A DNA stretch of 64,000 bases from Ascaris suum (GCA_013433145.1 CM024168.1:16315868-16379867), one strand, 5' to 3'. Numbered from the stretch's first letter, positions 1 through 12,756 are shown. The notes: generated by a model from the letters alone, not told the origin. Numbers and translations are program-made.

Positions 1-403
1 TTGGGATGTATATATTGTGTGAAAATATAAAGAATACTACGTTACACTTCAATCCCATGGCATAGTAAAAATGATAAATTCTTTTCTTTTCGAATATGAG
101 TCGAATTCCTTGGAGATTCTGGGAGTTTCGCATTTTCTCATGGCTTTTATTAGTGGTGATAAGATATATTTTATTAGTAATACGTTCCAGGTTATGTTGT
201 GATATAGCTGTTAGAGATATCGTTGTTTTATTTCATTAAAATTAGGGTTGGACCCAGAGGAATCAAATGTTTTTACGAGGGAATTTCAATAAAGAAATTT
301 ACCCTTCTTATTATTAATTTGGGATTTTCAACTTTTTATTGCTTACTATGTAATGATATAACGAATTTTTAATGCTTACATCCGCATCAATGATTGTGTG
401 CAG

Positions 404-455
404 ATGGCTGGCAACTGAGAAGGAGCAGCTTGAGGTGTTGCGGGGTTTCCGATGA
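404..455 (+). CDS. possible terminal exon of an upstream gene
   Basis: A TGTGCAG acceptor is followed by a short open frame reading WLATEKEQLEVLRGFR and TGA, with coding-like composition in otherwise AT-rich DNA. It could be the last exon of a gene entering from the left. Shorter use with a GTTTCC donor at about 444 would make it an internal exon instead. Product unknown. Confidence 0.25.
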
Positions 456-3400
456 CATCATATCCTCATTGAGTTTGCATGCCGACTGAAAATCGCTTTT
501 TACTTCTCATCGATCGTCTAAACGCATATTTCTTTTTGTTTCCTTTTCTTGCTTTTTGGCTTTGAATATTTCTTTATTAGTCATTTCCGGTGGACTTTAT
601 TGCTTATCATGCATCGTTGCATCAATAATAGCGATGAGGATTTTCCCTCATACAAAACAAAAACATCGTTCAGGTGTGACTTCGATTTTTTTAATTATTT
701 TTGAAAGGTATATTTCTTAGAAAGGTATTTTGATTTATCATAATTGTTGAGAACTTCTCTGAATAAAATACCCATCGCGCAATAGTGTTTCATGAAAATC
801 TTTGTCACTCGTCTATTCGTCTGTCTCTTTCTTTTTCTCTATTATTTCACCTCTTTTCTAATATTTCAACGATAAAATGCATGCGTTATATGCAAATAGA
901 GCAATTATTTTACGAGATAATCGCTTTTCTAGTTGCGTTTTTTTTTTTTTTTTTTTTGGCAAGCGATCATATTGCGCATATTGGTAGGTATTTTCCTTTT
1001 AAACGTTGCACTTCACTAAAGACATTTTCTTTGAATTTATTTCTTATTGAATGAATATATTCTAATATTTCCAATCGTCTTTCTTGATAATATTTTGTTG
1101 AAATTTTTAGTGAATTTTTTTGAAGTAAATCTTAACTTCGCATAAATTATTACGTCTAATTCGATTGTTATTTGTGGAAATTAGATTCTTGTGTAATGGT
1201 TTCGCGTTAATTTTATCAACTCTATTGCGAAGGCATTACTTTATATAAGTGTCATATCTAGGATACACTATAAATTTCAAATTTTATTCTCTTTCTTTTT
1301 TTTTTTTCGTTTTTAAAGTTGGAATTGCGCGATACCTACGATTGAATTCGGTATTTTTATGGGAAGTCTCGATGAAATCGTAATTCTTTTTGAAAAAAAA
1401 TTATTGTTTTTTTTAATGAGAATATAAGCAAATTATGTGACGTATCAGAAAAACCTGGTATATTTTGCGCTCTTTTATTATTCATCCAACAATTCAATGA
1501 TTGTTTTAATTGTTATTAAGTATTAAAACATGCGTCAATGATATATTCATATTCCAATTAATTCAGTCACTCATACAGATATTTTGTGAGGTTTTTTTTT
1601 TTTGCAACCAGGTGGTCTAGACCATAAATCTTGTCTATTGCAAAATATATGAGCTCTTCTTTTCAGTATATTTAAACGTCTATAATTTTTTTTTCTTTGG
1701 AAATCGATCAATCGAACGATTGTTGTTATATGTTGATTAAGATTGAAGAGACAAATTTGAAAAAGGAGATTGATGAAAAAAAAAAATCAAATATTTTTAT
1801 GGGAAATTTCGTTAAATTCTTGCAAGAAATTTTTGCAAAACATGGAAATTACACTTGTAAAATGCAAAAAACTCCTATGGATTAAAAGGCAGTTTCGTAC
1901 CATGATGTCATCCTACCTGTTCGTTGACATCTTTCAGATATGGGGAGAAATCAGGTAGCGATCCACTAGCGATTCTTTTAGTCTATTTGCGCTGAGGGTG
2001 AACGAATATTTGTAAGATGCCTCTAACCGAAATATATTAATTAAAAAAAATTAATAATGAGATCAATTTGTAGTACACATTATAGCGGTCGAATTTCGAC
2101 GCTTAAATTGCAGTGATCACCGAGTTGAAATCAGTGAATTATACAAAGAGATGCACAGAAATGGCGTTGTTTTAATGCATTTTTCAATAGCGAATTGATA
2201 AAAATCCATTAAAATACGGTTAAAAGTTCATGTTTTGAAGATTTAATTAAGTGTATTGATAGTGATAGAATATTACACGTAATTAATTGCAGTCGATCAT
2301 TATCGTTTAAGGTGATGTCTCGTAATGCGTTGTAAACTTGCAGCTTAATTAATGAACCCAATCGGAGGTGCTGCAATGCTTGATTGGTGTTCACGAATAA
2401 ATCGACCAACATGGAGGGGGGGAGGGGGTTTTATTTGTAACAGAGTAATGTTTTATTATTCAATAAAACTACTGTGAATATTCGTTCGTAATCTCTTTAC
2501 TCAATTTCATACGAGCTTTTTTTTGGTTTTGAGAAAATTTCTCTGAGTAATTTTTTCATTATCTTTATTATCGATTATTTCATTGATCGATAAATTGTTA
2601 AAATATGATTATAGATATTGATTATTCGCTATTAATATTGATAATAGAGTGCTAAAGAATTTGCATTTTCAACGCGTAATAACGATACGAGATAAATATA
2701 TTTCACGCTATTCATATATTAGATTATGTGGCAGATTTTGATACTCTTAGTGAAAATGAGAGCAAATATATCGAAGTTTTTTTTTTTTAGTGTTTCGTTT
2801 ATCGTTGTGATACGTCGAATTTTTGTGATTTAATGATGGTTTAAAAAAAAATAAAGATTATTAAAGATTAAGAAATAATTTCGATTATTCAATTATAGTG
2901 GAACTAAAAGTTCATACTGATCTATTCTATTGTTCTTGTGATTTTTGTAAAATGAAATAGGCTTTATTATTGTCGAAGTATGAGCACATAAAGAGTTCGC
3001 GACCTTTATTCGAAGTATGAAGTTCGCGAACTATTATTATTGTTAATGCACTTATAAAATAGTTGTAACGTTTATAGAAAATTTTCTAATGTTATGCAAT
3101 TTGTTGCATACTTTGGTTTTGCTCTCTTTTATTTGAATAAGCAAATTTGAGAAGGCAACTGAAGACAACTCGTTATCTTCTATCATTATTGAATTCAAAG
3201 TGTTCATTTATTTCAAACTTCTTTTTTTCATTTGAATAGAAATCTGAATTTAATTAGTCTCTTTCTAGAATTGATTGATGTTGAGGATTTTTTCTTAGAG
3301 AAATATTTTTTGATGCCACAAATATTGAAAATAGTTTTATTATTTTATTTATTTCTCTTCATATTTCTCACTTTATTTGGGAAAAACTTTTTGCCCTGAT

Positions 3401-3512
3401 GAGTGAATTTTGATGAAATGAATGCTAGAGAGTTTCGTTTTCTTTCTTTTTCATTCATTTTTGCTTATAAAAATACAATTCTTTTGTTATTTATATAGGA
3501 AAATAGAATTAT

Positions 3513-3574
3513 AAGTTTAATGTGGTATGGAGAGGTGAAGTAAAAGTTTAATGTGGTATGGAGAGGTGAAGTAA
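3513..3574. repeat. perfect 31-bp tandem duplication
   Basis: Two identical 31-bp copies, 3513-3543 and 3544-3574, each beginning AAGTTTAATGTGG and ending GGTGAAGTAA. No mismatch, so a recent duplication or an assembly artefact. Confidence 0.95.
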
Positions 3575-4499
3575 ACCACGTGCAGTGATTCTAATGGCGA
3601 TTATTATTAACATTTGAATGGATGTAGTATTGGGATATTGGTTCTTTTTTATTTTTCATGTAATGTTTTTTTTTTCGCGAGAAAAATCAAATAGAAGAAA
3701 AAATTTACGACTATAGTGGAATGGAAAAAGAAATTAGAATTTTCCCCCTCAGCGAAAATCGTTTAAAGAAATAGCGAAGATTTTCAAGGACGCACAATAG
3801 CCGCCACATTATGCATAATGTGTAATAGTTGTGCTTTAAATATTTCAGCGTAATTTTCTCGAGTTTACTGCAAATATTCAAATCTCCACCTAATATCTCT
3901 CTGAGGAATTTTATTTTCGTGTTCATGATTTTTTCTTTTCTTTTGGAATCTTCTAATCTTTGGATGGGAAATATGGCGGAATAATTTAGCAGAAGTGAAA
4001 TATTTTTCTCGGCGACTAAAATGATTTTAAAAAAAAATGGACGGATCGATGAATTAGATTAGATGTTTTTGTGGGCGTTTAATTTACACTCTTCGATCGT
4101 TGCTTCGAATGACGATTGAGTTTACATCGCAGCTGAGATGTTTCTAGCATACGGAGATTTTCTTTTCTCAAGTATAGATGTTTTTCATTTTGAGAGGAAA
4201 TCAAACTCGGAAAATATTAATATATTTCGTTGCTTCGAAATTTTCTTTCATTTTTCTTCGTTTTTTTTATCTGAGGTTTAATTTCTCTCTGAAGGTTTTT
4301 CTTCAAAAAAAAAAAAAAATGCACACAGGTTATCCTAATTGTTGGAAAATGTGCGTCGCATTTAGCAATGCATTATGGTGTCGTAAAATAATTGAACACA
4401 GAGTGAGTGAATAATTCGCATTCGTTTATTGTGTGGAAGTGCAACGCTTCAGTGCATCACCTCGCTTTCTGCGGTTTTGCAATTCTAGAAGTGCTGTTT

Positions 4500-4635
4500 A
4501 CAATGACTGTATTTGCGCAGTTTGCAATGATTGTGGTTATGCAATTTGCAACGATGATAGTTGTGCAATTTGCAATAATTTTAAATATGCAATTCGCAGT
4601 AGAAAGTATTTAAAGCTGCAATTCGCAGCTTTAAA
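4500..4635. repeat. degenerate TTGCAA array ending in a hairpin
   Basis: Four to five loose copies of GCAATTTGCAA (variants with CGCA) spaced about 24-27 bp. The array ends in a perfect inverted repeat, 11-bp arms at 4609-4619 and 4625-4635 (TTTAAAGCTGC and its complement) around a 5-nt loop. Confidence 0.8.
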
Positions 4636-5663
4636 GGATTCGTTTACATTCTTTATTGTGGGGCTGTAATGTAATTCGATTTTTATTTGCCCTATGGTAT
4701 GGGAGGAGGATGTGGGATAGGAAGGGTAATCGAAAGATAAAGAGGATGTCACCGTTAGATGCAAATGCAATAGTGTAGAAGTTTGCAATTTATTCAGTTT
4801 TTTTTCTTTCCTATCCTCTTTAATATTTTTATTCACTTATTTTAAGTATTTGTAATAAGGTATCCAGTCATTATATCATTCTTTACTTAAAAAAAAATTC
4901 CGCATAGATTTTATAGTGGCGATTTTTGTTGTCCTTATTGATGATATGCATTAATTGCTTGTTTAATAGTCGAAAAAAATCTTTCTGTAAGCAGTGTATT
5001 TTTGATTTTCTTAATTTTGAGTTTTTTTTTTGTAATTTGGCTGCAATATTTTTTTATTTTATTTTGAAATTTGGGTTTTCTTTGTGGGGGAGGGGGTATC
5101 CCTGAACGATATGGTGACTGTCTCTCCTCTTTTTTTGAATAAATTTATGCGTAAGCATGTAATACTTCAAATTATTGCACGTTAACTTTAATATTGCCAC
5201 ACATTTGAAGAAAAAAAAAACGTCTAATTGTAAGAAGTTTGACGCCAGCAGGTCTTCTTAGATTATTTTTGTCTTCCTTTTCGATTGTGTTTCTTTTTTT
5301 TTTTTTTTTTCAAATTCGACAAATATTCTTTTTCATCGTTTTTTTTCTTTCTCTTCATATTTCATATCATTCAATTTTCGCCTCATTCTCTGAAACTTTT
5401 AGTGGATCTTGTTTTATAGGATTGAGGAGGGGATCAAATGAAAAGAGGAACGTAATCAGAATTGCTTACCTATGTTTTGCCATTTATGTTTGGAGATGGA
5501 TGTAGTGAGGAGCAATCTTCGATTTCTTTGATGACCATGGCTAAGTATGTAAGACTTCAATTATAAACAATACCACATTGTATATTTTGAGGTTAATATG
5601 GAGCATTCTTGGTGATATGTGCATCGATGTTTGTACACTATTGGCAACCATAAACTTGTGCAG

Positions 5664-5776
5664 AAAGTATCTTTAACCTAATCGAGTGGAGGGGAGAGGA
5701 TGAGGAGGAGCGAAGACGGCTGATATTCCGAGAAACTCGATTCAACGAGATAAAATCTATGAGAAGAATTATTTAC
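5664..5776 (+). CDS. candidate N-terminal exon of smg-1
   Basis: TTGTGCAG acceptor, 37 codons without stop, possible GTTTTT donor. It reads FNLIEWRGEDEEERRRL, which resembles the short charged motif (NLL, then ED and RR pairs) that opens the HEAT-repeat part of vertebrate SMG1. Length and polarity fit; the flanking exons are not established and the exon needs one base from an unknown preceding exon. By-eye similarity only. Confidence 0.35.
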
Positions 5777-6061
5777 GTTTTTATGCTCTTTAGCAACTAT
5801 CGAATCGAACAAATAGTTTGGAGAGAGAGCCTCTGAAGAATATATGAAAAGTGGTGTTATTTATGAGTGTATAGGGAGGAAGGCAGCCGATCCATTTCGC
5901 ATACTCGATTGCTGGCATCTGTTGATATTGATGCAGGAGATGAGGTTCAAGTAGAAGCTAAATTTCATTCCACCTTGCAGTGAAAGTTGCAGCTTAAATG
6001 TAGCGCTAGCTAGAAGCAAAATTTGTGAGTGAATAATTGAAATAACGAGAGTGCTGATAAG

Positions 6062-6174
6062 GGCTCAAGCTAAGGAGTGGGCAAGCAGTTTGCATAGCTC
6101 GAGGGCTGAGTACTTTATGGCGTGACGTGATGCATTTGCGACTGATTGTTCGCCTCATAAAAGCGCTAAGTGAA
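6062..6174 (+). CDS. candidate N-terminal HEAT-type exon of smg-1
   Basis: Open frame after a weak GATAAG acceptor; ends GSE-like IKALSE before a GTGCGA donor, a donor type also used by E11. It reads WRDVMHLRLIVRLIKALSE, an amphipathic helix similar in spacing to the early HEAT repeats of SMG1. A second frame on the same strand is also open, so strand and frame are uncertain. Confidence 0.3.
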
Positions 6175-6532
6175 GTGCGACCAATTTGCGGAGATTTTTC
6201 GTCGTCTTCTTGCTTCTTCCTCTTTCTCTCTCTCCCTTTCTCTCAGTTCCTCTCTTTCATTTCCGCCATCCTAATAAATTCTTGTTGCACTAACATGATT
6301 GCTGTTATGTTTATTCTTTAGCTCAAAATTAGTACGTGATTATGGTCTACATTGCTGTATATATGTTACTAAAATCTCGATGTTGTGATGATTTTATGAA
6401 ATGCCTAACAGCAATATCGGATTTGCGCATTTGCATAAGTGTATCGTTCTGATAGTTTCGGCTGGTCAATCATAAAAACTATATAGATGAAACTTTTTGG
6501 ATGTGATCAAACTATAGGATGATCTGCCATCA

Positions 6533-6583
6533 CTCCCCCTCTCCTCCTCCACCCTCCTCCCTCCTCCCCCCCTCCTCCACTAA
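6533..6583. repeat. polypyrimidine (CTCCTCC) tract
   Basis: Near-pure C/T stretch built from CTCCTCC units in AT-rich surroundings. Confidence 0.85.
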
Positions 6584-7703
6584 CATTTTACTACTTTTGT
6601 TATGATTTCTGGTATTTTAATGAGTTACTAAAGTTTTAAAAATTTAAAGAACGTTATGCAGCAATTTTTCCGTCCCCATCGCTTGGCTGCTGCCTAAAAA
6701 CGAGTTCTTTGATTGGTAATTTGCGCAGCGGTTGGTTTAACTGATAGCGCATCACTGCACGTTTTTTGCATTTGAGCATTAGGCTAGTTGGTTGAATAGA
6801 CGGGAATGCAAAAAGCGCTTGTCATACTAACATGGCTTGACATTCGACTTATTTTCTTGTTAGGACTTCATTGTGTATAGTCATATTAGGATTTATAGTA
6901 TTGATTAAATTTGCAATCGAATTTCAATTATTATTGTCTATTCACTTATTTAATAGTGATGCATAATCATATTTCCAGTGAAATATGCAAATCAATAGTA
7001 TAAAATGTAGATTAACTTAGCGGTTATTATCATTTTTATTGTTCTGATAAGGTGATTATCTGATAATGAGGGAAGGGCTCGAAATATTCAACAAAAGAGC
7101 GAAATTGCTTTGAATTTCCTCGTCGTTAATTATTCTCATCTATAATTCTTTTGCTATCATTGAAATGAATTTTGGTGTTTTAATCGATCACTGAAATTTA
7201 TAGGGAAGTTGAATTTAAACGAGAATGTGGAAAGAGTGATAGTGCATGTGCACAATTTTGAAATCGTTCTTTATATCAGCATAGGTTCATAGGAGAGAGC
7301 GGTGTTCACCTGAGCGATAGTTGATCTTATGTCCTTATTAGTGCTTACCGAAACACCGTCGTACCCTTTATGCGGCTAAGAGATGATTCAATCGTCTCAT
7401 AGTACTATTACGGGAAATATTGATTTATTTATTGCGTTTTGTTTGTTTGTCATTTGTGTTCATTGCGATCGATATTGATCGTAAAAATGAGTTAATTTGA
7501 TCGTTTGATTGTATATTTCTCAACACAGAATTTTTGCCTTTTATTTTAATTCGAAAATAACACGAATAGAATTTTTGGAAGAGACGATTTCGAAGCGAAT
7601 TGCTTAATTTTCTATTTTTTCTTCTTTTTTTTTTGAATCAATTCATTCGTTTTGTATAACGCTTTATTTGAAAATTGCTAACTATCGATAAATGTTTGTT
7701 GAA

Positions 7704-7748
7704 GCTATATGCAAATTTGCTATATGCAAATTGCTATATGCAAATTTG
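7704..7748. repeat. three tandem copies of a GCTATATGCAAATT unit
   Basis: The unit GCTATATGCAAATT(T) or its close variant occurs three times in a row. Each copy holds the octamer ATGCAAAT. Confidence 0.85.
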
Positions 7749-7867
7749 GAGTATTAAAATGATCAAACGTTTTTCTTTTTAAATGAAATATTTGATAGGT
7801 TTGCAAGAGTTTTATTTGCTGCAAAGTTGTGGTAGAATGTAAATTGTTATCACCACTCGCTTGCTAA

Positions 7868-7972
7868 GTTTATCTCTCCCCCTCTCTCTCTCCCTCTCTC
7901 TCCTCTCTCTCTCCTCTCTCTCCTCTCTCTCCCTCCCTCCTTCCCTCCCTCTCCTTCCCTCTTTCTTTTATG
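7868..7972. repeat. (TC)n / (CTCTCC)n microsatellite
   Basis: About 100 bp of imperfect TCTC and CCCTCC units. The long Ser/Leu/Pro open frame across it is a product of the repeat. Confidence 0.9.
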
Positions 7973-8906
7973 TTGGCTTATGCAATCGCTTGTCAGAGAA
8001 AACGTTTTTATTCCCCATTCAATGTTATATCTTTAGGGCTGCAATGTATTTGATATCTCCTGAATAGAATTTTTGACTGTATATTTTAAGTTTTGATATA
8101 GATAGATGTGAGCAAATATAGATGAATTTCAATTTTTGAATCATTGAACAATTTATTTCATATGCAAATTTATTTGCATAAATAAAATAACTGTGATATA
8201 TTATCAATTTTTTTGAGTAAGCTTTATAACACCATGTTTGTTTGCATAGGTAAGCCGATTGCCCACTTTTCCTCGTGGATCTTCCTCTTACAATTTTGGA
8301 TTTCTTAGTAATCTACTTTGTGGATTTATATTCCAATGGGTGTAGATTTATATTCTCGACGAGTGCGCCTAAACTTCATCGCTAATATGCAAGAAGGAAG
8401 TGATGAATTTTAGGCAACGAGAAATTCAATTGGTAAGAGAATCTATAAACTATTCGACAACGAATGTTCTCTTCTTTTTTTTTCCCCGTTCTATAAACGA
8501 TTACCACTCATTCCATAGCGATTTCGCCAACAATGGAGCTTTTAATGATTAGAGAAATTCGGATTGCACATCGCCTTTCCATCATTTTTTTTTTGTGATT
8601 CAAAAAATTGATGATTTTTATTTACAGCCATGTTTCAAAAGTTTTTCTTTGAATTTACGAAGGGATCGTTCATTTATGAGGCAAATTATGTTGATTTGTT
8701 AGGATATGATGAGGCATTTTTCATTTGAATTGACATCGATACGGAGGTGCGATATTTTTATTGAATATTTCCATATAATGCATTCATCGTTTTGAGGAAA
8801 AATATATTAATAATTTCTAAACATGCAAAGAGATTATGATGGCTAATGGAATTTCCAGTTTAATTGCGCTAATTTGCATCCACCTCCTTCCTCTCATTTC
8901 CTTTAG

Positions 8907-8955
8907 CATTTCACTTCCGAAAATTTCCGCATTTTTACGGCATCGGGCAAGGAAA
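8907..8955 (+). CDS. weak candidate N-terminal exon of smg-1
   Basis: TTCCTTTAG acceptor, 16 codons (HFTSENFRIFTASGKE) and a GTTTTC donor, the donor type of E4. Phase joins the candidate at 6062-6174 to the one at 11483. Spliced to the latter it has the same length as the matching stretch of vertebrate SMG1, but residue identity is low. The opposite strand is also open here. Confidence 0.2.
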
Positions 8956-9089
8956 GTTTTCAAAAACGTCGTTGATTGCTTCTGATAGTTTGAACGAATG
9001 AACACCATATAATAAAGAATTTGATGAGGCAAATTAGCGGCATTGTGCACCTAATATAGTTTTTAATAAGAGGTGATGCGTTTTTTTTT

Positions 9090-9107
9090 GGGGGGGGGGG
9101 GGGGGGG
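9090..9107. repeat. poly-G tract of 18
   Basis: Eighteen uninterrupted G directly after nine T. Confidence 0.95.
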
Positions 9108-9546
9108 TTATACATAGCTTACTTTAGATTAATGAATTTGAAGTGCATTTTTGTCCATTGTTATGTTGTAAGCATTTATTTTGTCTTTAGTCTCTTCATT
9201 TTTACTTCTCTCACTATTTCCTCTTCTTTCTCTCTCTCTCTCCTTTTTTTTTGCTCAAGTGCAAAATTGTTAATTTTTTTTTTCCAGCGATATCTTTACT
9301 GATTTATTATTCGGCCATTTCCTAAGCATCCGATTAGCAGCTATTTTGGCAAATTCTAAGCGCATACTATTGACCACTTTATAATTATATTTTCTTTGCA
9401 TTATTTATACTGAACTCTATTCGTTAATGTTATCTTACATTTTGTTATCATTTAGGTGAATATTTTTATAGCTAATGAGGGGAGCAATTTTATACGAGGC
9501 AAATATTGAGAGAATGAAAATAGATATTGGTGAGCGGTGTTAGGTG

Positions 9547-9691
9547 AAAACAAACTCGATGTGGAATATATCCCTGTTCTACGGAAACGTCTATCACTAT
9601 GGACTTTGCCTATGGAAAACATCGCCCGTCAGTATTTTAGTAGTTCAAAAATATCAAAGAAAATATCGATGAATTTAGATGCAAACGCTAA
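9547..9691 (+). CDS. coding-like open frame, unassigned
   Basis: A frame of about 50 codons with balanced composition (for example IPVLRKRLSLWTLPMENIA) after a weak TGTTAG acceptor, running into a G-rich tract at 9692 with a possible GTGGGG donor. Could be another 5' smg-1 exon or a chance frame. Confidence 0.2.
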
Positions 9692-11482
9692 GGGTGGGGG
9701 TGGGGGGGGGGGAAGAAAGGAAATTCTTTATTTCCAAGAATTTTTAAGCAGTAGTTTTTCAAATCCGAGCAGGTGGTATTTGACAGCATTTCTCTAGTAC
9801 ATCAACTCGTTTATTAAAGCGATTGCCGCATTTAGTGTCAGCACCTTCATTTCATTCTTTCCTTAACCTTTACATTTCATTTCCTTTCTTGCTTTAAATT
9901 TGACGGTAGGAATATTTCGTCGGTGTAAAATTGAGTTCTCTTCTTTTCGCATACTTTCATCCATTTTTTTTTTTTGCAAAGAATTTCTTTCATTTTTCAT
10001 TTATTATTTTTGCTGTGAAATAATTCGCAGATCTTTTTGCATATCGTTAATATCGTCATTTCTATGCATATGGTTAAGCATTTTCTATATGTTTGTATGT
10101 GTATGTATGTGTCTATGTGTTCAATTACTCCATGCTTTCATATCTTGCGTCAAGAAATCACAGGTCATGGAGTGGATAATCTGTTTTCAGAACCGATAAT
10201 TTATATCATGTGCATTTGAAGTTGTCAAATCAATTGTCTGTAGTAGTTCGTTCCAGGATCGATCCAGGAAGGGATTTTTAATTCAAGGATCTGTTTAAGC
10301 GGTTAGCCACATAAAGACGCACATGCTGCATTGTTTTATTGTTGTCTTTTTTGGGGGTATTTATGCAGTATGTAGATCTATTCAGTTGAATTACAAAAAG
10401 CACATGCGATGTTAATATTTTTGGCGCATTTTTCCAACTTTTTTTTTTTTTGTTCGAAAGCTGGGGTAATCGATAAGTTGCAAGGCGTTCAATGCCTATG
10501 ATTGTTTGTGAGGTGATATGATATTAATCAACTCATATTTCCTCTTGATCATTTTTGATCGTCAAATGAAACGATGTTGATCGTTCTCTTTGCTATAAAT
10601 AATTTTTTCATCGTTTTGTGGGCTTTGTTTTGGTTTATCGATTAAAATTCATCGCCTTTTTGTATTTTTATGAAATTTTGTTTGCGTGGGAAAATCCATG
10701 GGAATTTCCTCCCCCTCCCGTTTTGGCTTTCCCATCCGCTATCCCCTTCTCCCCTGAAAAAGTGCTCCCGCTGTCTACAGTCCCGCAAATTGTTGTGTTA
10801 CCTTTGTTTTCCACATGGTAGGGCAAATAATTTACCCAGGCTTAAAGAATAATAAGCAAATGAGACGTTCACATGAGGTCATCGGTGTACAAATTTTTGC
10901 AATTCACTAACATAGAAATTCAAAAGTGTTTCATGAATGAAAACACTAAATGCTTTATGTTAATGTGGAAGTGCTGTGGGCGCAGACGATTCATTTCCGG
11001 CTGAATTTTTTTTTCAAGATTGCCTCCGACTATGAAAGTTCTACTTTTGCTATTATCAATGGTTTGATCGCATGATCGGAACAAATGATGCACCTCATAC
11101 AAGTTTGCTTTGGTGGAGAAGCATGTTATTGATGCTTCGAATCATTAGCTATTATTTAATCTTTTTGCCTCATACTTTGATTTATTTTTATCAGCAATTG
11201 TTATGAAGACATATAAATAGCTGTGAAAAATATGTCTCATTCGTCCCTCAAAACTCATTAATATTTTTATTTTTATTCTTTTGCACATACTTTAGAATAT
11301 TTTTTTATAGATCTCTTTTATTTCTTTACTTATATTTTAAAGTGCTTTATTTATTTCGATTTTTAGTGGTCAGATATATGACTTAAGATATTTAGTTATT
11401 TTTAGTTTTAGCTCTTTATTTTTGCTTTGAAGTAGTTTTATTTATTTCTGTTTCAATCATATCCAGTGTTGGATGTGAGCAG

Positions 11483-11565
11483 CAATAAGATGTTGCGTGA
11501 GCACAGGTGGGCAGAATATTGGGCGTACAATTGATGCATTGGTGGCATTGTTTGACTGTGTGAAT
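11483..11565 (+). CDS. candidate N-terminal exon of smg-1
   Basis: After GTGAGCAG the frame reads IRCCVSTGGQNIGRTIDALV and continues ALFDC before GTGAAT or GTAGTG donors. The pattern R-C, seven residues, N, three residues, T-I-D-x-L-V matches the spacing in the early HEAT repeats of vertebrate SMG1. An overlapping frame (LDVSSNKMLREHR) after the better TATCCAG acceptor at 11466 is also open, so the exon border is unsure. Confidence 0.35.
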
Positions 11566-11685
11566 GTAGTGCATCTTCGCTAGAGACAGCTGCTTAACGC
11601 AACACTTTTGCGCGCAGTCATCACAGAACGATCACGTGAACAAAATGTGATAAAAATAATTCTCTCGCTTTCGTTTATTACCAAA

Positions 11686-11809
<124 letters not shown>

Positions 11810-11811
11810 GG

Positions 11812-11834
11812 AAAAAGCGCATCATGCGCTTTTT
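11812..11834. repeat. perfect short hairpin
   Basis: Arms AAAAAGCGCA (11812-11821) and TGCGCTTTTT (11825-11834) around a 3-nt loop, six bases after the (TA)60 array. Confidence 0.9.
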
Positions 11835-12162
11835 GCTGTTACTTATCGGCTTTACGGTTGCATATTTTTTAAACCTTTGATGCCTTACGTACCTTCCTAT
11901 AAACATGTGGACGATGTTGTCCTGCTGGTTGTCATATTGCTTCCGCCAGTTATACCAGAGAGAGCTAATTTGTTTCCTATTTAATTAACTCATTTGAGTC
12001 CATTTTGTTCGATTTGTTACTTTGCAACTCAAAATATGTTGTAGGCATAAAGTTAGGCAGATGTACAAAAATATTTCAACAAATCGTCTCTATTTCAAGA
12101 CTCCCTCTGAGATATTTATGTCTCTGAAAGTTCTACCTTCTTTAGTTTAATTGAAAACTAAG

Positions 12163-12313
12163 CAAGATACAAGGACAAGTTCATACAGTTTACCTCATCG
12201 GCAACATTCATGATTTGTGATGTCATGAATCGGGTTTGCATGATTATGTGCAAGGAGGATATTGCAGTTTTCAACTGCACATTCTTCGAGTCTTTATCTC
12301 TCACCTTTCACTT
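12163..12313 (+). CDS. weak candidate smg-1 exon
   Basis: Open frame of 49 codons with MNRVCMIMCKEDIAVFNC, resembling the helix with Glu-Asp-Val ahead of the FAT domain in vertebrate SMG1. Phase at the GTAATT donor (CACTT) fits the next candidate at 12389. The acceptor (AAACTAAG) is poor, and the minus strand is open with a good GATGAG/GTAAAC donor at 12199. Confidence 0.2.
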
Positions 12314-12388
12314 GTAATTCTTTGTTGTAAAACAATGATGTTGTTTTATGGTTTGTTATGTGATACTGGATGGTAGATTCATTGTCAG

Positions 12389-12513
12389 GGAGAGTCAACT
12401 GTTACCCTCCTTCCGTGAGCTTCTAGATAGATGAGAAAGTGCAAACAGTCTAGTAGATTTGCTTTCACAAGGATGAGACTGCAGGAAATCATAGAAAAAT
12501 GAGATGGAAAATA
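12389..12513 (+). pseudogene. smg-1-like exon, apparently broken
   Basis: After TTGTCAG the frame reads ESQLLPSFRELLD, then continues only in another frame as RKCKQSSRFAFTRMRLQEII, followed by an in-frame TGA before a GTTTAA donor whose phase fits E1. The C-K-Q..T-R-M-R spacing matches the segment ahead of the FAT domain. Read literally it needs one frameshift and one stop read-through, so it is a sequence error, a damaged exon or a chance resemblance. Confidence 0.2.
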
Positions 12514-12756
12514 GTTTAATACCCCCACCTCATGGAGTCTCCTATCTCTCTCAAAAATTTTTCGACCGACCGCACCTGGCGGGTATTTTAATCTCAAAAG
12601 TAATAACTGAAAAGTCATTCAAATTTTTTTAAAAGGCACTAATGAGCTGACGATGGTCGTTTAGAGAACAAAGCATAGCAGAATGCGAAGAGAATGCATA
12701 TAGTTGCATTTGAATAGAAAGAACATATGAAATAAGGAAATTGTTTTTCTGTTCAG

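Larger units (their letters stand above)
456..5663. other. AT-rich non-coding stretch
   Basis: T-homopolymers, short direct repeats and small chance open frames rich in Phe, Ile, Lys and Leu. No exon with both good splice sites and coding composition was seen. Holds a 31-bp tandem duplication (3513-3574) and a TTGCAA-rich array (about 4500-4640). Either intergenic or a long 5' intron of smg-1. Confidence 0.5.

Noticed and set aside
2209..2412. 67-codon minus-strand open frame with balanced composition
   Set aside because: No acceptor before the ATG (only a C-rich run and a stop) and no donor; similar frames occur by chance in this base composition.
10618..10821. 67-codon frame with a hydrophobic start, signal-peptide-like
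   Set aside because: No donor, T- and C-rich composition, no following exon.
12385..12618. 77-codon minus-strand frame with good CTTTTCAG and TTCCTGCAG acceptors
   Set aside because: Attractive splice signals, but smg-1 runs on the other strand immediately downstream and the plus strand shows SMG1-like spacing; kept only as an alternative.
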